NCBI GenBank assembly: GCA_007693325.1
Contig: REDW01000104.1
Span: 1-64,000, forward strand
DNA from: Spirochaetaceae bacterium
GTDB taxonomy: Bacteria; Spirochaetota; Spirochaetia; DSM-27196; PWMO01
Length of the DNA: 64,000 nt
Direction: 5' to 3'
Below, piece by piece: positions 1 to 7,948 of the stretch. Made by a program: the position numbers and the translations under genes. Within the stretch, counting starts at the first letter, position 1, and each line of letters opens with the position of its first letter. The notes under the pieces were generated by a model. The model ran no database searches. It saw only the letters and a list, made by a program, of their open reading frames with translations, and was not told where the DNA came from.

Positions 1-72
1 AACGGCTGCGACAGAGCCTTCGCCTTCGATCCGCACTTCGAGCAGCAGGGTTTCGTGACGCGCTGGGTGTAG
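1..72 (+). CDS. C-terminal end of a PIN-domain (VapC-type) toxin, cut by window edge
   Basis: Only the last 23 codons are present; frame 1 is open from base 1 to a TAG at 70-72. The peptide contains AFAFDPHFEQQGF, which matches the closing strand and helix of PIN-domain ribonucleases (typical pattern FxxDxHFxxxGF), where the Asp is one of the acidic metal ligands. It is therefore probably the toxin of a type II toxin-antitoxin pair whose antitoxin lies upstream, outside the window. The remnant is short, so the call rests on one motif and on the presence of a second, complete vapBC pair 400 bases downstream. Confidence 0.55.
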   Translation, partial: NGCDRAFAFDPHFEQQGFVTRWV

Positions 73-118
73 CCGACACACGGAACCGGCTGTTAACACC
101 GCTCGGAAAGCCACCGCC

Positions 119-376
119 TCATCTCCAGGACGTGCAGGCCGGGTGACTCAGCCGCCTCCGAAGACCGTCGCCATCAACCAGCAGTGTGCGTTGCGGCTTG
201 AACGCATCCGCAAACGCATCAGAGCCGGACCTCAGCCTGCCCGCAGTTGCGCTCTTGACCTCGATCCCGATGATGCGGCGTCCCTCGCGCACCACCAAAT
301 CCACTTCCGCGCTTCGCTCGCGCCAATAGAAGAGCTCACATTCGCCGCATGCGGGCGCTGTCGGGCGTCGGACGGA
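119..376 (-). pseudogene. 3' remnant of a DUF4143-type ATP-binding protein
   Basis: On the minus strand the frame is open from 376 to 119. It encodes ELFYWRERSAEVDLVV followed by a GIEVKS motif and TLLVDGDG. This is the C-terminal nuclease-like DUF4143 domain (E-V-D then E-V-K catalytic pattern) found at the end of AAA-type ATPases of about 400 residues. The ATPase part is missing: a stop codon lies in frame at 377-379 and nothing ATPase-like is seen upstream. The piece is a decayed gene, perhaps after an internal deletion that left the operator-like palindrome at 379-416 just upstream of the 3' end. The family assignment is fairly firm; the deletion history is inference. Confidence 0.6.
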
Positions 377-378
377 TT

Positions 379-416
379 ACTCAACATGCTGAGTAATGTT
401 ACTCAATATACTGAGG
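379..416. promoter_or_regulatory. Tandem palindromic operator-like repeat
   Basis: Two copies of ACTCA-N6-TGAG start at 379 and 401, exactly 22 bp (two helical turns) apart, and match at 13 of 15 positions. The middle, 390-405, is itself a palindrome, TGAGTAA-TG-TTACTCA. The arrangement suits cooperative binding of two repressor dimers. It sits 34 bp upstream of the vapB -35 box and just upstream of the DUF4143 remnant, so it could belong to either gene. No binding protein can be named from the sequence. Confidence 0.5.
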
Positions 417-449
417 CCTGATCAGCCTGCAGCCCGGGACCTCGTCGGC

Positions 450-478
450 TTGACAGGCAGTGGCAGCCATATTACCAT
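450..478 (+). promoter_or_regulatory. Sigma-70 promoter of vapBC, leaderless spacing
   Basis: TTGACA at 450-455, a 17-nt spacer, and TACCAT at 473-478. The vapB ATG begins at 485, six nt after the -10 box, so transcription should start at or next to the start codon. No Shine-Dalgarno could be carried on such an mRNA. Confidence 0.6.
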
Positions 479-484
479 TTCACC

Positions 485-757
485 ATGCAGATTACCATTG
501 ACAGGTCAGGCAGGATCGTTGTACCCAAGCAGGTTCGCGATCGGTTCCACCTGATTGCAGGTACCGCTCTCGAGCTCGAGGTGGAGTCGGATGGAATTCG
601 AATTCGCCCCGTAGACCAGGAGCCGTCGCTGCTGCGCAAACAGGGAGTGCTGATTCATCACGGGCCGGAGCCGGTGGATCTGGACATAGCGGGTTTTGTC
701 AATCGTGACCGGTCAAACCGTGACTCAGATCTTGTTGCCGAGGAACCACCCGAGTGA
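485..757 (+). CDS. vapB: AbrB/MazE-type antitoxin (VapB)
   Basis: A 90-residue protein. Residues 1-45 (MQITIDRSGRIVVPKQVRDR and on) are a swapped-hairpin SpoVT-AbrB DNA-binding domain, with the usual GRIVVPK turn. The acidic C-terminal half (DQEPS to the EEPPE end) is the kind of flexible tail that wraps the toxin. Its stop overlaps the start of the PIN toxin (GTGA at 754-757), so the two are translationally coupled. It should neutralise the toxin and autorepress the operon. The promoter leaves no 5' leader, which would make antitoxin synthesis independent of a Shine-Dalgarno. Confidence 0.85.
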   Translation: MQITIDRSGRIVVPKQVRDRFHLIAGTALELEVESDGIRIRPVDQEPSLLRKQGVLIHHGPEPVDLDIAGFVNRDRSNRDSDLVAEEPPE

Positions 758-1185
758 ACGTGCTGTTTGACACTTCAGTTCTGGTCCCGGCACTCGTAGA
801 TCAGCTGGCAAACCATCCCGCCTGTTTTTCCGCGCTCATTCGCGGAACCTCCGACGGCAATCGAGGCGTGTGTTCTACCCATGCGCTGGTTGAGTGTTAT
901 TCTGTCTTGACCTCACTGCCCGTGCGGCGTCGGATTACCGCCCCGGAAGCGCGGAGGCTTGTGGAGGAGAGTATCCTGCCGCGTTTCACGGTAGTTGCCC
1001 TCGATACAGAGGACTACCGTAGCGCCATCCGCATAGTCGCCGAGTCGGGCCTTAGCGGCGGCATCATCTACGATGCTCTGCACCTTGCAGCGGCGCGCAA
1101 AGAGGGATGTGATCGAATTCTGACGTACAACCTGCGTCACTTCAACGCACTATGCCCGGCAGAGATCACCGTCTCTGCTCCGTAA
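754..1185 (+). CDS. vapC: PIN-domain ribonuclease toxin (VapC)
   Basis: 143 residues, the usual length for VapC. The PIN-domain acidic positions are visible: FDTSV near the N-terminus (Asp6), a central HALVECYSVL segment with Glu, YDALHLAAA with Asp near residue 110, and a final TYNLRHF in which Asn replaces the fourth acid, as in many family members. The enzyme is expected to cleave RNA (often tRNA or rRNA) when freed from its antitoxin. It starts at a GTG overlapping the vapB stop codon. No N-terminal signal or other domain is present. The function is well supported by family and operon; the RNA target is unknown. Confidence 0.85.
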   Translation: MNVLFDTSVLVPALVDQLANHPACFSALIRGTSDGNRGVCSTHALVECYSVLTSLPVRRRITAPEARRLVEESILPRFTVVALDTEDYRSAIRIVAESGLSGGIIYDALHLAAARKEGCDRILTYNLRHFNALCPAEITVSAP

Positions 1186-1463
1186 ACTGCGCTCTCTGCT
1201 CCTGCGGCCAGGTCAGCGCGCATTGCGGGTATCATGACGCGGTACTCCGGCTCAGCAGAGCCGGGCTCCTCGATTCATTTTTGGACACAAAAAAACGGTG
1301 TGCCTGGACGTCACAGCACACCGCTAAAAGACACCGTAAAGTAGCCTTTGCTGTTATTATCGGATTACCGGGGCGTTAGCTTGAGGCTTTCCTTGCTGAC
1401 AGGCGCCTTTGCACTAATTTGACGGATTAATGTAATCTATCCTTCGTTTCTGAGCTAAAGCGT
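1186..1463. other. Intergenic region with two hairpins
   Basis: No convincing gene is seen. A perfect 7-bp stem (1247-1253 with 1258-1264, loop AGCA) lies 61 bases after vapC and is followed, after a gap, by five T residues at 1278-1282; it may be a weak vapC terminator. A second perfect 8-bp stem (1296-1303 with 1316-1323) has its run of A on the left side, so it reads as an intrinsic terminator only on the minus strand, where no gene is seen to feed it. The small frame at 1152-1379 lacks coding character. Confidence 0.4.
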
Positions 1464-1471
1464 GCTATAAT
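1464..1471 (+). promoter_or_regulatory. Extended -10 promoter of the kor operon
   Basis: TGC-TATAAT at 1463-1471 is a perfect -10 hexamer with the extended TGn element. The region 17-18 nt upstream (TTCGTT) is a poor -35, as expected for extended -10 promoters. The predicted start is near 1478, giving a leader of about 95 nt before the korD GTG chosen at 1573. Confidence 0.55.
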
Positions 1472-1572
1472 CAGGGCATATAGCATAGCTGTGGTCAACA
1501 ATGCGCCTTCGGGCGTTACTCGATACGTGGCCGAGGATTATGCGCTCAAGACCAGGGCTCCGGAGGGACGGC

Positions 1573-1797
1573 GTGGCCAAGGCCCGCGTGGTTGAGATTA
1601 CCGTGAATCATCAGTGGTGCAAGAGCTGCGGTATCTGTATCGAGTTCTGCCCCAGGGATGTTTTTGAGCCGGGAGAGCGTGATCGTGCCGAGCCGGTACG
1701 CGTCAAGGAGTGCATCTCGTGCGAGCTGTGCGAGCGAATCTGTCCTGATCTGGCAATAACGTTGGTATACGACAATGGAAGCGGCAACCACAAGTGA
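1573..1797 (+). CDS. korD: 2-oxoacid:ferredoxin oxidoreductase, delta (ferredoxin) subunit
   Basis: A 74-residue polyferredoxin with two CxxCxxCxxxCP motifs (Cys16-19-22-26 and Cys47-50-53-57), so it should hold two [4Fe-4S] clusters and pass electrons from the catalytic subunits to ferredoxin. The frame stays open back to an ATG at 1501. The GTG at 1573 is chosen because GGAGGG lies five bases before it and the family N-terminus begins here. It is first of four genes, korD-korA-korB-korC, and overlaps korA by 23 nt. The presence of a separate small delta subunit matches the KorDABC type of 2-oxoglutarate:ferredoxin oxidoreductase. Confidence 0.85.
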   Translation: MAKARVVEITVNHQWCKSCGICIEFCPRDVFEPGERDRAEPVRVKECISCELCERICPDLAITLVYDNGSGNHK

Positions 1798-2938
1798 CCG
1801 CACGCTCTTTGTGCACGGCAATCAGGCGTGCGTAGAGGGTGCTCTGTACGCCGGAATCTCGTTCTATGCGGGGTATCCAATTACTCCGTCGTCCGAGATC
1901 GCCGAAGAGATGAGTTTACGCCTGCCGGCAAGCGGCGGCAAGTTCATTCAGATGGAAGACGAGATCTCATCGATGTGCGCCATAATCGGTGCGTCGCTGA
2001 CCGGGCGCAAGGCGATGACCGCCACCAGCGGCCCGGGGTTTTCGCTGATGCAGGAGGCTCTCGGTTACGCAATCATGGCCGAGATACCGTGTGTGATTGT
2101 CAACGTCATGCGTGGTGGACCGTCAACCGGCCTGCCCACACAGAGCAGCCAGGGAGATGTGAACCAGGCACGCTGGGGCACCCACGGTGATCACGCCATC
2201 ATCGCGCTGACCGCTTCATCGCATCAGGCCCTTTTTGAAACCACCGTGCGGGCCTTCAATCTGGCCGAGACCTGCCGCTCTCCGGTTATTGTGCTTTACG
2301 ATGAACTGCTGGCGCATATGCGCGAGCGGCTGATCCTGCCCGACCCCGGCGATCTGCCGCTGGTGGAGCGGCTGCGTACGTTTGTTCCCGGTGGGGTGGA
2401 CTATCGCCCCTACCTGGCGCGCTCAGATGGTCGCCTGCCGATGTCGGATTTTGGTGGAGTCCATCGCTACAACGTGACCGGCCTGTTCCACGACATGTGG
2501 GGCTTCCCGTCTACCGATCCTACCGTAGTCCACGAATTGATGCACCATCTGCACGACAAGATAGTACAGCGCACCAATGAACTGGCTGCGTACCGCCAGT
2601 ACGCCCTGGAAGACGCCGATACGGTGCTGATCTCCTACGGAACGCCGGCACGCTCGGCAATGGAGGTTGCCAGGAAGGGCAGGGAGAACGGTCACAAGGT
2701 GGGGGTGCTCGAGTTGGAAACGCTGTGGCCGTTTCCCTCGCAGCTGGTCAGGGATGCCTGCGATAACGCGCGTGTGGTGATTGTTGTGGAGATGAATATG
2801 GGTCAGGTGCGCGACCAGGTCCGCGCCGCGGTGCGCGAACCGTCGCGCGTCTTCCTTGCCAACCGCGTGGACGGCGAGTTTATAAAATCCAAGGACATCA
2901 GTACCATTATACGCCTGGTTGACGGACATGGAGTGTAG
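1775..2938 (+). CDS. korA: 2-oxoacid:ferredoxin oxidoreductase, alpha subunit
   Basis: 387 residues, the usual size for a stand-alone KorA. The N-terminal pyrimidine-binding domain shows the family motif AGYPITPSSEIAE, with Glu and Met contacts in FIQMEDEISS, and a TSGPGFSLMQEA segment. The C-terminal part (from about residue 270) is the transketolase C-like domain. With korB it binds thiamine diphosphate and oxidatively decarboxylates a 2-oxoacid to an acyl-CoA, reducing ferredoxin; the enzyme can run in reverse. 2-Oxoglutarate is the likely substrate given the subunit layout and the methylmalonyl/succinyl-CoA genes next door, but related 2-oxoacids cannot be excluded from sequence alone. 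Confidence 0.85.
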   Translation: MEAATTSDRTLFVHGNQACVEGALYAGISFYAGYPITPSSEIAEEMSLRLPASGGKFIQMEDEISSMCAIIGASLTGRKAMTATSGPGFSLMQEALGYAIMAEIPCVIVNVMRGGPSTGLPTQSSQGDVNQARWGTHGDHAIIALTASSHQALFETTVRAFNLAETCRSPVIVLYDELLAHMRERLILPDPGDLPLVERLRTFVPGGVDYRPYLARSDGRLPMSDFGGVHRYNVTGLFHDMWGFPSTDPTVVHELMHHLHDKIVQRTNELAAYRQYALEDADTVLISYGTPARSAMEVARKGRENGHKVGVLELETLWPFPSQLVRDACDNARVVIVVEMNMGQVRDQVRAAVREPSRVFLANRVDGEFIKSKDISTIIRLVDGHGV

Positions 2939-2940
2939 CA

Positions 2941-3783
2941 GTGGCGGTTGACAGCTATATCCGCAAACGGTTTTTCCCGCACATCTGGTGTCCGGGCTGC
3001 GGCCACGGAACGGTGCTGAACGCGCTGCTGCGTGCGATCGAAGCGCTCGGCTTGTCGAAAAACGAAATTGTGATGGTCTCCGGGATCGGCTGTTCGGCGC
3101 GAATCAGCGGCTACGTTGATGTTCACACGCTGCATACGCTGCACGGCAGAGCGCTGGCCTTCGCAACCGGTGTCAAACTCAGCCGGCCTGAACTCACCAT
3201 ACTGGTGCCCATGGGTGACGGTGATGCACTGGCGATTGGCGGTAACCATTTCCTGCACGCGGCGCGGCGCAATATCGACATGACCGCAATTATCCTCAAC
3301 AACCGCATCTACGGTATGACCGGCGGGCAGTTCTCGCCGCTATCCGGCTGCGGGATCGAGGCCACTACCGCGCCGTACTCCACCATCGATCACCCCTTTG
3401 ACGTTGTTGAGCTTTCGCGTGCTGCCGGCGCCAGTTTTGTGGCGCGCACAACCACGTTCCATGTGCGCGAACTGGAGAAGATGCTGATTCAGGCCATCAG
3501 CCATCGTGGATTCTCGGTTGTGGAAGTGCTCTCGCAGTGCCCGACGCATTTTGGGCGCCGCAACCATGAAGGCAGCGCGGTCGACATGCTCAAGAAAATG
3601 AAACAGGCTACGGTGCCGCTGAACTCCGGTAAGCTGGAGCTGGACTGCGGCCTGATTCCGCGCGGTGTCTTTGTAGACAGCGACAAGCCCGAGTACTGCG
3701 AGCTCTACGCCGATCTGGTGGCCCGCAAGAGCGCCGATGACCAGGCAGAGAGAGTGGCCGCGGACGCCAGGAACGAGGTCTGA
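2941..3783 (+). CDS. korB: 2-oxoacid:ferredoxin oxidoreductase, beta (TPP-binding) subunit
   Basis: 280 residues. The thiamine-diphosphate motif is clear: WCPGCGHGTVLNALLRAI at the start, GIGCSARISGYVD, then GDGDALAIGGNHFLHAARRN and LNNRIYGMTGGQFSP, the GDG-to-NN Mg-TPP signature. It begins with GTG two bases after the korA stop. It forms the catalytic heterodimer with korA. The C-terminal tail beyond residue 240 is charged and poorly conserved. Confidence 0.88.
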   Translation: MAVDSYIRKRFFPHIWCPGCGHGTVLNALLRAIEALGLSKNEIVMVSGIGCSARISGYVDVHTLHTLHGRALAFATGVKLSRPELTILVPMGDGDALAIGGNHFLHAARRNIDMTAIILNNRIYGMTGGQFSPLSGCGIEATTAPYSTIDHPFDVVELSRAAGASFVARTTTFHVRELEKMLIQAISHRGFSVVEVLSQCPTHFGRRNHEGSAVDMLKKMKQATVPLNSGKLELDCGLIPRGVFVDSDKPEYCELYADLVARKSADDQAERVAADARNEV

Positions 3784-3784
3784 G

Positions 3785-4333
3785 ATGCTGAAGATTATCC
3801 TCTCCGGCGTTGGCGGCCAGGGAATCATAACCGCCGGAGTTATCATCGGTGAAGCAGTGGTGATTCACGAGGGCCGCTACGCGGTGCAGACTCAGTCGTA
3901 CGGTGCAGAGGTGCGCGGTGGTGTGGCTCGCACCGACCTTACCATAGCCGACAGCGAGATCTACTATCCGCGCGTGGATCAGGCCCACGTGCTGGTGGCG
4001 CTGCACCAGGACGCCTACGCGCGCCTCAATCGGCGCATCCGTCCCGGGGGCATTCTGGTTGTCGATGAGAGTCTGGTAACGCTAGATGCGCGCGTGGACG
4101 CACGCCAGTTTGCGCTGCCGATCGTCAGAACCGCCGAAGACGAGCTCAAGCGTCCGCAGGCAGCCAACATGTGCATGGTAGGGGCGCTGGTCACTATGAC
4201 CGGGGTGGCCGATCCTGAATCGGTGCGCAGCGCCATCGCCGCGCGCTTCGGCCCCGGACACCCCAATCTGGCAGCCTTTGACCGCGGACTCGAACTGCCC
4301 TCCGGCCGCGTGCTGCATGCCTCCACGGTTTGA
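3785..4333 (+). CDS. korC: 2-oxoacid:ferredoxin oxidoreductase, gamma subunit
   Basis: 182 residues from the ATG at 3785, which directly follows the korB stop; an in-frame upstream extension into korB is ignored because the family begins at MLKIILSGVGGQGI. This Rossmann-like gamma domain (GxGGQG, then QTQSYGAEVRGG) binds coenzyme A and docks on the alpha-beta core. It ends the kor operon and converges on the mce gene with only 8 bases between the two stop codons, too little for a terminator. Confidence 0.87.
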   Translation: MLKIILSGVGGQGIITAGVIIGEAVVIHEGRYAVQTQSYGAEVRGGVARTDLTIADSEIYYPRVDQAHVLVALHQDAYARLNRRIRPGGILVVDESLVTLDARVDARQFALPIVRTAEDELKRPQAANMCMVGALVTMTGVADPESVRSAIAARFGPGHPNLAAFDRGLELPSGRVLHASTV

Positions 4334-4341
4334 ACTCGCGT

Positions 4342-4752
4342 CTATGATTTTCGGCCGCGCTGGCAGAGTTCGGTCAGCACGCCGCCTGCAGACTTGGGGT
4401 GAATGAATGCAATCAGCGCCTCGGCGGCACCGTGGCGTGGCTCCTCATCGATCATGCGCACACCCTGTTCGCAGAGTTGCGCAATCTGCTGCCCGATGCT
4501 ATCGGTGGCAAGAGCCAGGTGATGCAGCCCTTCGCCCTTGCGCTCCAGAAACACGGCAATCGGACTCTGGTCTGAGGTTGGCTCCAAGAGCTCAATGCGG
4601 CCGGCCTCCAGCTGGATCACCGCCACGCGCACCTGCTGGTCCTCGACTGTTTCGATTTCTACCGCGTTCAGACCGAGAGTATCGCGATAGAACCTCAGGT
4701 GCTCGTCGATCGACCGTACGGCAATTCCAATGTGATCGATACCCTGAATCAT
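4342..4752 (-). CDS. mce: Methylmalonyl-CoA epimerase
   Basis: 136 residues, typical of the family. It is a vicinal-oxygen-chelate protein with two repeated beta-alpha-beta-beta-beta modules: IDHIGIAVRSIDEHLRFYRD opens the first and the GLHHLALATD segment opens the second. The two His and Glu residues of these segments form the metal site. The enzyme interconverts (2S)- and (2R)-methylmalonyl-CoA for the mutase. A strong GGAGGTGA Shine-Dalgarno precedes the ATG, and the start overlaps the meaB stop by 4 nt. It is last in the four-gene mutase operon. Confidence 0.9.
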   Translation of the reverse strand: MIQGIDHIGIAVRSIDEHLRFYRDTLGLNAVEIETVEDQQVRVAVIQLEAGRIELLEPTSDQSPIAVFLERKGEGLHHLALATDSIGQQIAQLCEQGVRMIDEEPRHGAAEALIAFIHPKSAGGVLTELCQRGRKS

Positions 4753-5804
4753 AGGTCACCTCCTTCTCGACTACGGGTCAGTTGCTGCAGTTTGTCACGC
4801 ATAAAACGGTGCGGACCTCGGGAGTCGGAATCGAATTCGCGCAAAAGCTGCTGGGGATCACCGGCAACGATGCCACGCTCTGCCAGCCAGCCTCTGAGTG
4901 CGGACTGCGCTATACGCTCGAGTGCGGCGGCACCGCGCTGCCTGCGGCGCAACGCCAGCTCTCCGCTGCGATCGAGCTGTGCCAGCCGCTGGTCCAGCGC
5001 TTCAATCAGCTGAGGCAATCCGCTGCCGTCAAGAGCCGAGGCCAGCAGAATCTGTGGAGCATTCTGCGCAGCCGGATAGTCCCGCGGGTCGTAACCGGCG
5101 GCGTGCTCGGTCCCGAGGTACTCGCTATCGGCTATATCGGGGTCAACTTCGCCGCGCAGCGCAAAGCGCAGCACGGCAGCCAGTTCGGCAGCACCGGCAA
5201 GATCGGCCTTATTGACCACGTAGATGTCTCCGATCTCCATGATACCGGCCTTCAACGCCTGGATGTCGTCACCGGCGCCGGGCACCAGCACCACCATCAC
5301 AGCATCGGCGGTGGACATGATTTCGACTTCACTCTGACCGACACCAACGGTTTCAATGATTATCGTGTCAAATCCGGCGGCGTCCAGGATACCGGCCGCC
5401 TCCGTGGTGGCAAGCGTAAGCCCTCCGCGGTGCCCCCGGGTTGCCATGGAGCGGATGAAGACAGCGCGGTCTTCCGCGTGGCGGCCCATGCGCAACCTGT
5501 CACCGAGCAGCGCCCCGCCGGAAAAAGGAGAGCTGGGATCTACCGCCAGTACACCTACGCGGCGCTCCTGCCGGCGCAGCTCGGTGATCAGCCCGTCCAC
5601 CAGGGTACTTTTTCCGGCTCCGGGTGGTCCGGTAACGCCGATGATGCGCGCGGCTCCAAAGGCTCCGTGCAGCAGATCAACGAGGTCCTCTCCTGCGCCA
5701 CCGCCGGCTTCAACCAGAGTGATAGCGCGCGCTACGGCGCGCGGTTGGCCGGCTTTGACCCGCTGCGCCAGCGCGGTTAACTCACTTTCTGATCTTGACG
5801 GCAC
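4749..5804 (-). CDS. meaB: Methylmalonyl-CoA mutase-associated GTPase (MeaB/ArgK family)
   Basis: 351 residues. Walker A is GPPGAGKST near residue 60, followed by [16 protein letters not shown] and the [17 protein letters not shown] switch region, and NKAD for guanine recognition; these are diagnostic of MeaB. It is a GTP-dependent chaperone that gates transfer of adenosylcobalamin into the mutase and removes inactivated cofactor. The start is a GTG at 5804, overlapping the 3' end of the small mutase subunit by 28 nt, with no clear Shine-Dalgarno, so translation probably depends on coupling. No later ATG or GTG in frame would keep the family N-terminus. Confidence 0.9.
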   Translation of the reverse strand: MPSRSESELTALAQRVKAGQPRAVARAITLVEAGGGAGEDLVDLLHGAFGAARIIGVTGPPGAGKSTLVDGLITELRRQERRVGVLAVDPSSPFSGGALLGDRLRMGRHAEDRAVFIRSMATRGHRGGLTLATTEAAGILDAAGFDTIIIETVGVGQSEVEIMSTADAVMVVLVPGAGDDIQALKAGIMEIGDIYVVNKADLAGAAELAAVLRFALRGEVDPDIADSEYLGTEHAAGYDPRDYPAAQNAPQILLASALDGSGLPQLIEALDQRLAQLDRSGELALRRRQRGAAALERIAQSALRGWLAERGIVAGDPQQLLREFDSDSRGPHRFMRDKLQQLTRSREGGDL

Positions 5805-6184
5805 GATTCGATGAACTCGATGATTGTGTTGAGGGTAGTACCGGGGGTGAAGATCGCTCTGACGCCCGCTTGCTTCAATGGCTCGATATCTTCTTCGGGT
5901 ATGATCCCACCGCCAAAGACCACAATATCGGCGGCGTCCTGCTCGCGCAGCAGTTGAACAATACGCGGAAACAGCTCGTTGTGCGCACCGGAGAGCAGAC
6001 TCAAGCCGATCAGGTCCACGTCTTCCTGGATGGCGGTGGAAACGATGCTCTCGGGGGTCTGTCGAATGCCGGTGTAGATAACCTCGTAGCCGGCATCGCG
6101 CAGCCCACGGGCGATAAACTTGGCACCGCGGTCATGCCCGTCGAGACCCGGCTTGCCGATCAGAATCCGTAGTCGCTTGGTCAT
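5777..6184 (-). CDS. Methylmalonyl-CoA mutase, cobalamin-binding small subunit
   Basis: 135 residues consisting only of the B12-binding Rossmann domain. [20 protein letters not shown] carries the DxHxxG motif whose His is the lower cobalt ligand; later come [14 protein letters not shown] and [12 protein letters not shown]. The substrate domain is on the separate upstream gene. Such a split two-gene mutase is known from archaea and several bacterial groups. It lies 9 bases downstream of the large subunit in the same operon. Confidence 0.92.
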   Translation of the reverse strand: MTKRLRILIGKPGLDGHDRGAKFIARGLRDAGYEVIYTGIRQTPESIVSTAIQEDVDLIGLSLLSGAHNELFPRIVQLLREQDAADIVVFGGGIIPEEDIEPLKQAGVRAIFTPGTTLNTIIEFIESCRQDQKVS

Positions 6185-6193
6185 TGCGGTCTC

Positions 6194-7879
6194 CTAGACA
6201 ACGCCCGGCTGGGTGTGCTCGCCAAATACGCGGCGCAGCTCGGCGCAGATCTCACCGAGGGTAGCGTAGCGGCGTACGCAGTCGATGATCGGATACATCA
6301 GATTCTCCCCGGGTTGTTCGGCGGCGTTTCTCAGGGCGCGCAGCGCCTGCAGCACCGCCTGTTCGTTGCGTTCAAATCGCACGTCGGCCAGCCGCGCCAG
6401 CTGCGCTTCGCGCAGTCCCGGATCGTGGCGCATCAGGTCACGGTGCGGTTCATCGGCGGTTGTGAAGCGATTGACTCCCACAACAATTCGTTTTCCGTCT
6501 TCAAGCTGGCGCTGATAGGTGTAGGCGGCATCGGCAATCTCGCGCTGGACGTAGCCGGCTTCGATTGCCTGAACCATCCCCCCCATTGAAGCGATCCGTT
6601 CGAGGTAGTCGTGCGCCTGTGCTTCGATCTCGTCGGTAAGGGCCTCCACAACGTAGGAACCGGCCAGAGGATCAACGGTGTTGGCAACGCCGGACTCGTG
6701 CGCCAGAATCTGTTGCGTGCGCAGGGCGATCTGGACCGATTCCTGACTCGGCAGCGCCAGCGCTTCGTCGCGCGAATTGGTGTGCAGGCTCTGTGTTCCG
6801 CCCAGGACCGCCGCCAGTGCGTGCAGCGTGACGCGGGCTACGTTGTTATCGGGCTGCTGGGCGGTCAACGCCGCCCCGCTGGTCTGCGAGTGGAAGCGCA
6901 GAGTCATCGAACGCGGCGATTGTGCGCCAAAGCGCTGCTTCATGATGCGCGCCCACATGCGGCGCGCGGCGCGGAACTTGGCCACCTCTTCCAGCAGGTC
7001 ACTGCCGGCACTGAAGAAGAACGACAGACCACCGGCAAACTCGTCCACGTTGAGGCCGGCCTGCAGCGCCGTCTCAACGTAAGCAATTGCATCGGCCAGG
7101 GTGAACGCTACTTCCTGCACGGCGGTGGCGCCGGCTTCGCGGATGTGGTAGCCGGATACGCTGATGCTGTTCCACTTGGGCAGTTTGCGCGCGCAGAACT
7201 CGAAAGTGTTCTGTATCAGGCGCATCGAGGGGCCCGGTGGAAAGATATAGGTTCCGCGCGCCACGTACTCTTTGAGAATGTCGTTCTGTATGGTACCGCG
7301 CAGCTTCGACCAGTCGGCATCCTGGGACTCAGCCACCACGATATACATCGCCAGCAGCACCGCAGCCGGAGCGTTGATGGTCATCGAGGTTGAAACCTCA
7401 TCCAGTGGAATTTCTGCCAGCAGCGCCTCCATATCACGCAGCGTGTCGATCGCGACGCCAACTTTGCCCACCTCGCCCAGCGCCAGTGAATGATCGGAAT
7501 CCAGTCCAACCTGGGTTGGCAGGTCGAAGGCTACCGAAAGTCCGGTCTGTCCCTGGTCCAGCAGATAGCGAAAACGGGCGTTGGTCTGCTCGGCGGTGCC
7601 AAACCCGGCGTACTGACGCATAGTCCAGAGCCGCCCGCGGTACATTGTAGGCTGTACGCCGCGCGTAAACGGATAGCATCCCGGAAAGCCTTGCCGCTCC
7701 AGATAAGTAGCGGGGTTGTCGGAGGTGGGGTCGTAGAGCGGCTGCAGCGGAATATTGGATGCGGTACGCAGAGCTGCTTCATCGCGCCCGGGATTCTTCT
7801 CCAGCGCCGGTGTCAGAACCGTCTTGTCCCATTCGCGACGCGCGGTTTCAAGCTGTTCAAGATCGATGGGTTCGCTCAT
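6194..7879 (-). CDS. Methylmalonyl-CoA mutase, large (substrate-binding) subunit
   Basis: 561 residues forming the TIM-barrel catalytic chain without a B12 domain. The landmark [20 protein letters not shown] and the segments [31 protein letters not shown] and [13 protein letters not shown] match the family. Together with the 135-residue B12 subunit it converts (2R)-methylmalonyl-CoA to succinyl-CoA, for propionate oxidation or, in reverse, propionate formation. It heads a tight operon with the small subunit, MeaB and epimerase. A good sigma-70 promoter lies 39 bases upstream and the predicted mRNA starts with a short hairpin. Confidence 0.93.
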   Translation of the reverse strand: MSEPIDLEQLETARREWDKTVLTPALEKNPGRDEAALRTASNIPLQPLYDPTSDNPATYLERQGFPGCYPFTRGVQPTMYRGRLWTMRQYAGFGTAEQTNARFRYLLDQGQTGLSVAFDLPTQVGLDSDHSLALGEVGKVGVAIDTLRDMEALLAEIPLDEVSTSMTINAPAAVLLAMYIVVAESQDADWSKLRGTIQNDILKEYVARGTYIFPPGPSMRLIQNTFEFCARKLPKWNSISVSGYHIREAGATAVQEVAFTLADAIAYVETALQAGLNVDEFAGGLSFFFSAGSDLLEEVAKFRAARRMWARIMKQRFGAQSPRSMTLRFHSQTSGAALTAQQPDNNVARVTLHALAAVLGGTQSLHTNSRDEALALPSQESVQIALRTQQILAHESGVANTVDPLAGSYVVEALTDEIEAQAHDYLERIASMGGMVQAIEAGYVQREIADAAYTYQRQLEDGKRIVVGVNRFTTADEPHRDLMRHDPGLREAQLARLADVRFERNEQAVLQALRALRNAAEQPGENLMYPIIDCVRRYATLGEICAELRRVFGEHTQPGVV

Positions 7880-7893
7880 ACATGCTCACTTTA

Positions 7894-7910
7894 TGCCGTA
7901 GCTGACGGCA
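7894..7910 (-). promoter_or_regulatory. 5'-terminal hairpin in the methylmalonyl-CoA mutase leader
   Basis: TGCCGT and ACGGCA form a perfect 6-bp stem with a 5-nt loop. The predicted transcription start is about 7911, so the stem would sit at the extreme 5' end of the mRNA, a position that often protects transcripts from 5'-dependent decay. The role is inferred. Confidence 0.35.
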
Positions 7911-7917
7911 CTGCCAT

Positions 7918-7946
7918 AGTATGGCCCGCCTTGCGCGAGAGGTCAA
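7918..7946 (-). promoter_or_regulatory. Sigma-70 promoter of the methylmalonyl-CoA mutase operon
   Basis: Reading the minus strand: TTGACC (7946-7941), 17-nt spacer, CATACT (7923-7918). It is 39 bases upstream of the large-subunit ATG. Confidence 0.6.
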
Positions 7947-7948
7947 CT

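Noticed and set aside
1296..1323. Perfect 8-bp hairpin as terminator of vapC
   Set aside because: The T-tract is on the minus strand only, and it lies 111 bases beyond vapC; its role stays open.
1501..1572. Upstream extension of korD to ATG 1501
   Set aside because: No Shine-Dalgarno there; GTG 1573 has GGAGGG at the right distance and the family N-terminus.
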